DNA from: Thermogemmatispora aurantia
Lineage (GTDB): Bacteria > Chloroflexota > Ktedonobacteria > Ktedonobacterales > Ktedonobacteraceae
NCBI RefSeq assembly: GCF_008974285.1
Contig: NZ_BKZV01000001.1
Coordinates: 977,319 to 1,041,318 of the forward strand
DNA length: 64,000 nt
Direction of reading: 5' to 3'
The translations under genes and the position numbers were made by a program. The notes under the pieces are model-generated. The model had not been told where the DNA came from. It saw only the letters and a program-made list of their open reading frames with translations, and made no database searches. Shown here one piece after another: positions 63,317 to 64,000 of the stretch. Position 1 is the stretch's first letter, and every line of letters begins with the position of its first letter.

Positions 63317-64000
63317 TCAAGCAAGCGTATCTCCCTGCGCTTCAGATGCCGTCGCAGCAGCCTCGCCCTCTCCCGAGGCTGGCAGCCTGCGAACCAGCAG
63401 CATACGCAGTGGAGGAAAGACGCGCCATGAGGGGCGTCCAAGGACGAGCTGACCAGCATCCAGAGCCTGCAGATCGCGAGCATATTCCTTCACATGGGCA
63501 AAATCGAGAACAGCCATCTTTCCACCCGGCTTGAGTACCCGCAGCATTTCGCGCAAGGCTCGACGGCGCTCCTCCCGTCCGTGGATATTGTGCAGGGCGA
63601 GACAGGAGACGACGACGTCGAAGCGCTCTGACGGAAAAGGCAGCTGCCGGGCGTCCGCAGTGATCACGCTGATACGCTCCGCCACTCCGGCCAGACGTGC
63701 GTTCTCCTGGGTCGCCAAAGGACTGTTGCCGCTCTGATCGCGCGCGCTCCAGACATCAATGCCAGTGGCGTGCCCACTGCCCAGGCGACGGGCCGCTTCG
63801 ATGAGCAACATTCCTCGCCCACAGCCGACGTCAAGCACCTCTTCATCGCCGCAGAGCACGAGACAATCAAGCATACGTCGAATTTCCCAGAGCTTCCCAA
63901 CACGCGAAGTCCAGAGCATGGCCAAAGCCTCCCCCAGACAGACGCAGGCCCACACAATACACCAGATGGCCAGCCAGATCAGATGTAGAGCGATCAGCAG
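63317..64000 (-). CDS. Membrane-anchored class I SAM-dependent methyltransferase (5' end beyond window)
   Basis: The frame remains open past the last base of the window, so the start is not seen. The first visible residues form one or two hydrophobic helices (LLIALHLIWLAIWCIVWACV), then a Rossmann-fold methyltransferase: motif I EVLDVGCGRGMLLIEAA, acidic end of strand 2 HATGIDVWSA, ITADARQLPFPSERFDVVVS, and motif LRVLKPGGKMAVLDF. A tail with a Pro/Arg-rich stretch ends at 63317. The fold resembles the UbiE/ubiquinone-type group, but the membrane anchor is unusual. The substrate is unknown, perhaps a lipid or quinone. Confidence 0.85.
   Translation of the reverse strand: MLIALHLIWLAIWCIVWACVCLGEALAMLWTSRVGKLWEIRRMLDCLVLCGDEEVLDVGCGRGMLLIEAARRLGSGHATGIDVWSARDQSGNSPLATQENARLAGVAERISVITADARQLPFPSERFDVVVSCLALHNIHGREERRRALREMLRVLKPGGKMAVLDFAHVKEYARDLQALDAGQLVLGRPSWRVFPPLRMLLVRRLPASGEGEAAATASEAQGDTLA

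Overview
The window looks like chromosomal DNA from a GC-rich, Gram-positive-type soil or thermophilic bacterium. The best guess is a Ktedonobacteria member of the Chloroflexota (Thermogemmatispora-like). This is inferred from protein style only: an FtsZ ending in a PPFLRRR tail, DUF6114/DUF6230-type membrane proteins, a DUF6585-like protein, an R2-like ligand-binding oxidase, and remnants of BTAD and LuxR regulators. No database search was possible.

Region 1 (1-19 kb) is mostly intact housekeeping and accessory metabolism. It holds a partial TIM-barrel glycosidase-like gene, ispE, four consecutive GT9 glycosyltransferases, a radical SAM protein, a divergent aroA and a sarcosine-oxidase-like flavoenzyme behind a clear promoter and an 11-bp inverted repeat. 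Next come a small HTH protein and a TetR regulator whose likely operator lies just downstream of the promoter of an R2lox gene fused to an SCP2-like tail. A DUF6114/DUF6230-like surface cluster follows.

Region 2 (about 19-49 kb) reads as an old, decaying genomic island. Its right end is an intact tRNA-Arg(TCG) gene (48882-48955, minus). Its left end is a 42-bp degenerate copy of the 3' half of that tRNA (19063-19104), in the same orientation. Inside are an orphan three-spacer CRISPR array, serine recombinase, IS3 and IS66 remnants, and many broken genes. The broken genes include ccdA, a redoxin, a TetR, a kanamycin nucleotidyltransferase, a secreted protein, a LuxR fragment, an MgtC fragment and a truncated esterase. 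Intact cargo remains: a redoxin, paired membrane proteins, a CPBP protease, a TetR-controlled ABC exporter, a TPR Ser/Thr kinase, a haloalkane-dehalogenase-like hydrolase, and a TetR-controlled DHA2 exporter.

Region 3 (49-64 kb) is core again: a response regulator, ftsZ with a long N-terminal extension, a KGG-repeat stress protein, larB, a lipoprotein, a Fpg/MutM with an insertion, a DUF3267-like membrane protein, RNase Z, an alpha/beta hydrolase, an alkaline-phosphatase-superfamily protein, a cytochrome P450, a GNAT acetyltransferase and a membrane-anchored methyltransferase that runs off the window.

The regulatory picture is unusually readable. Three TetR genes each sit beside promoters that contain a matching palindrome. 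A fourth palindrome near the dehalogenase-like gene resembles the R2lox operator at 16 of 19 positions.
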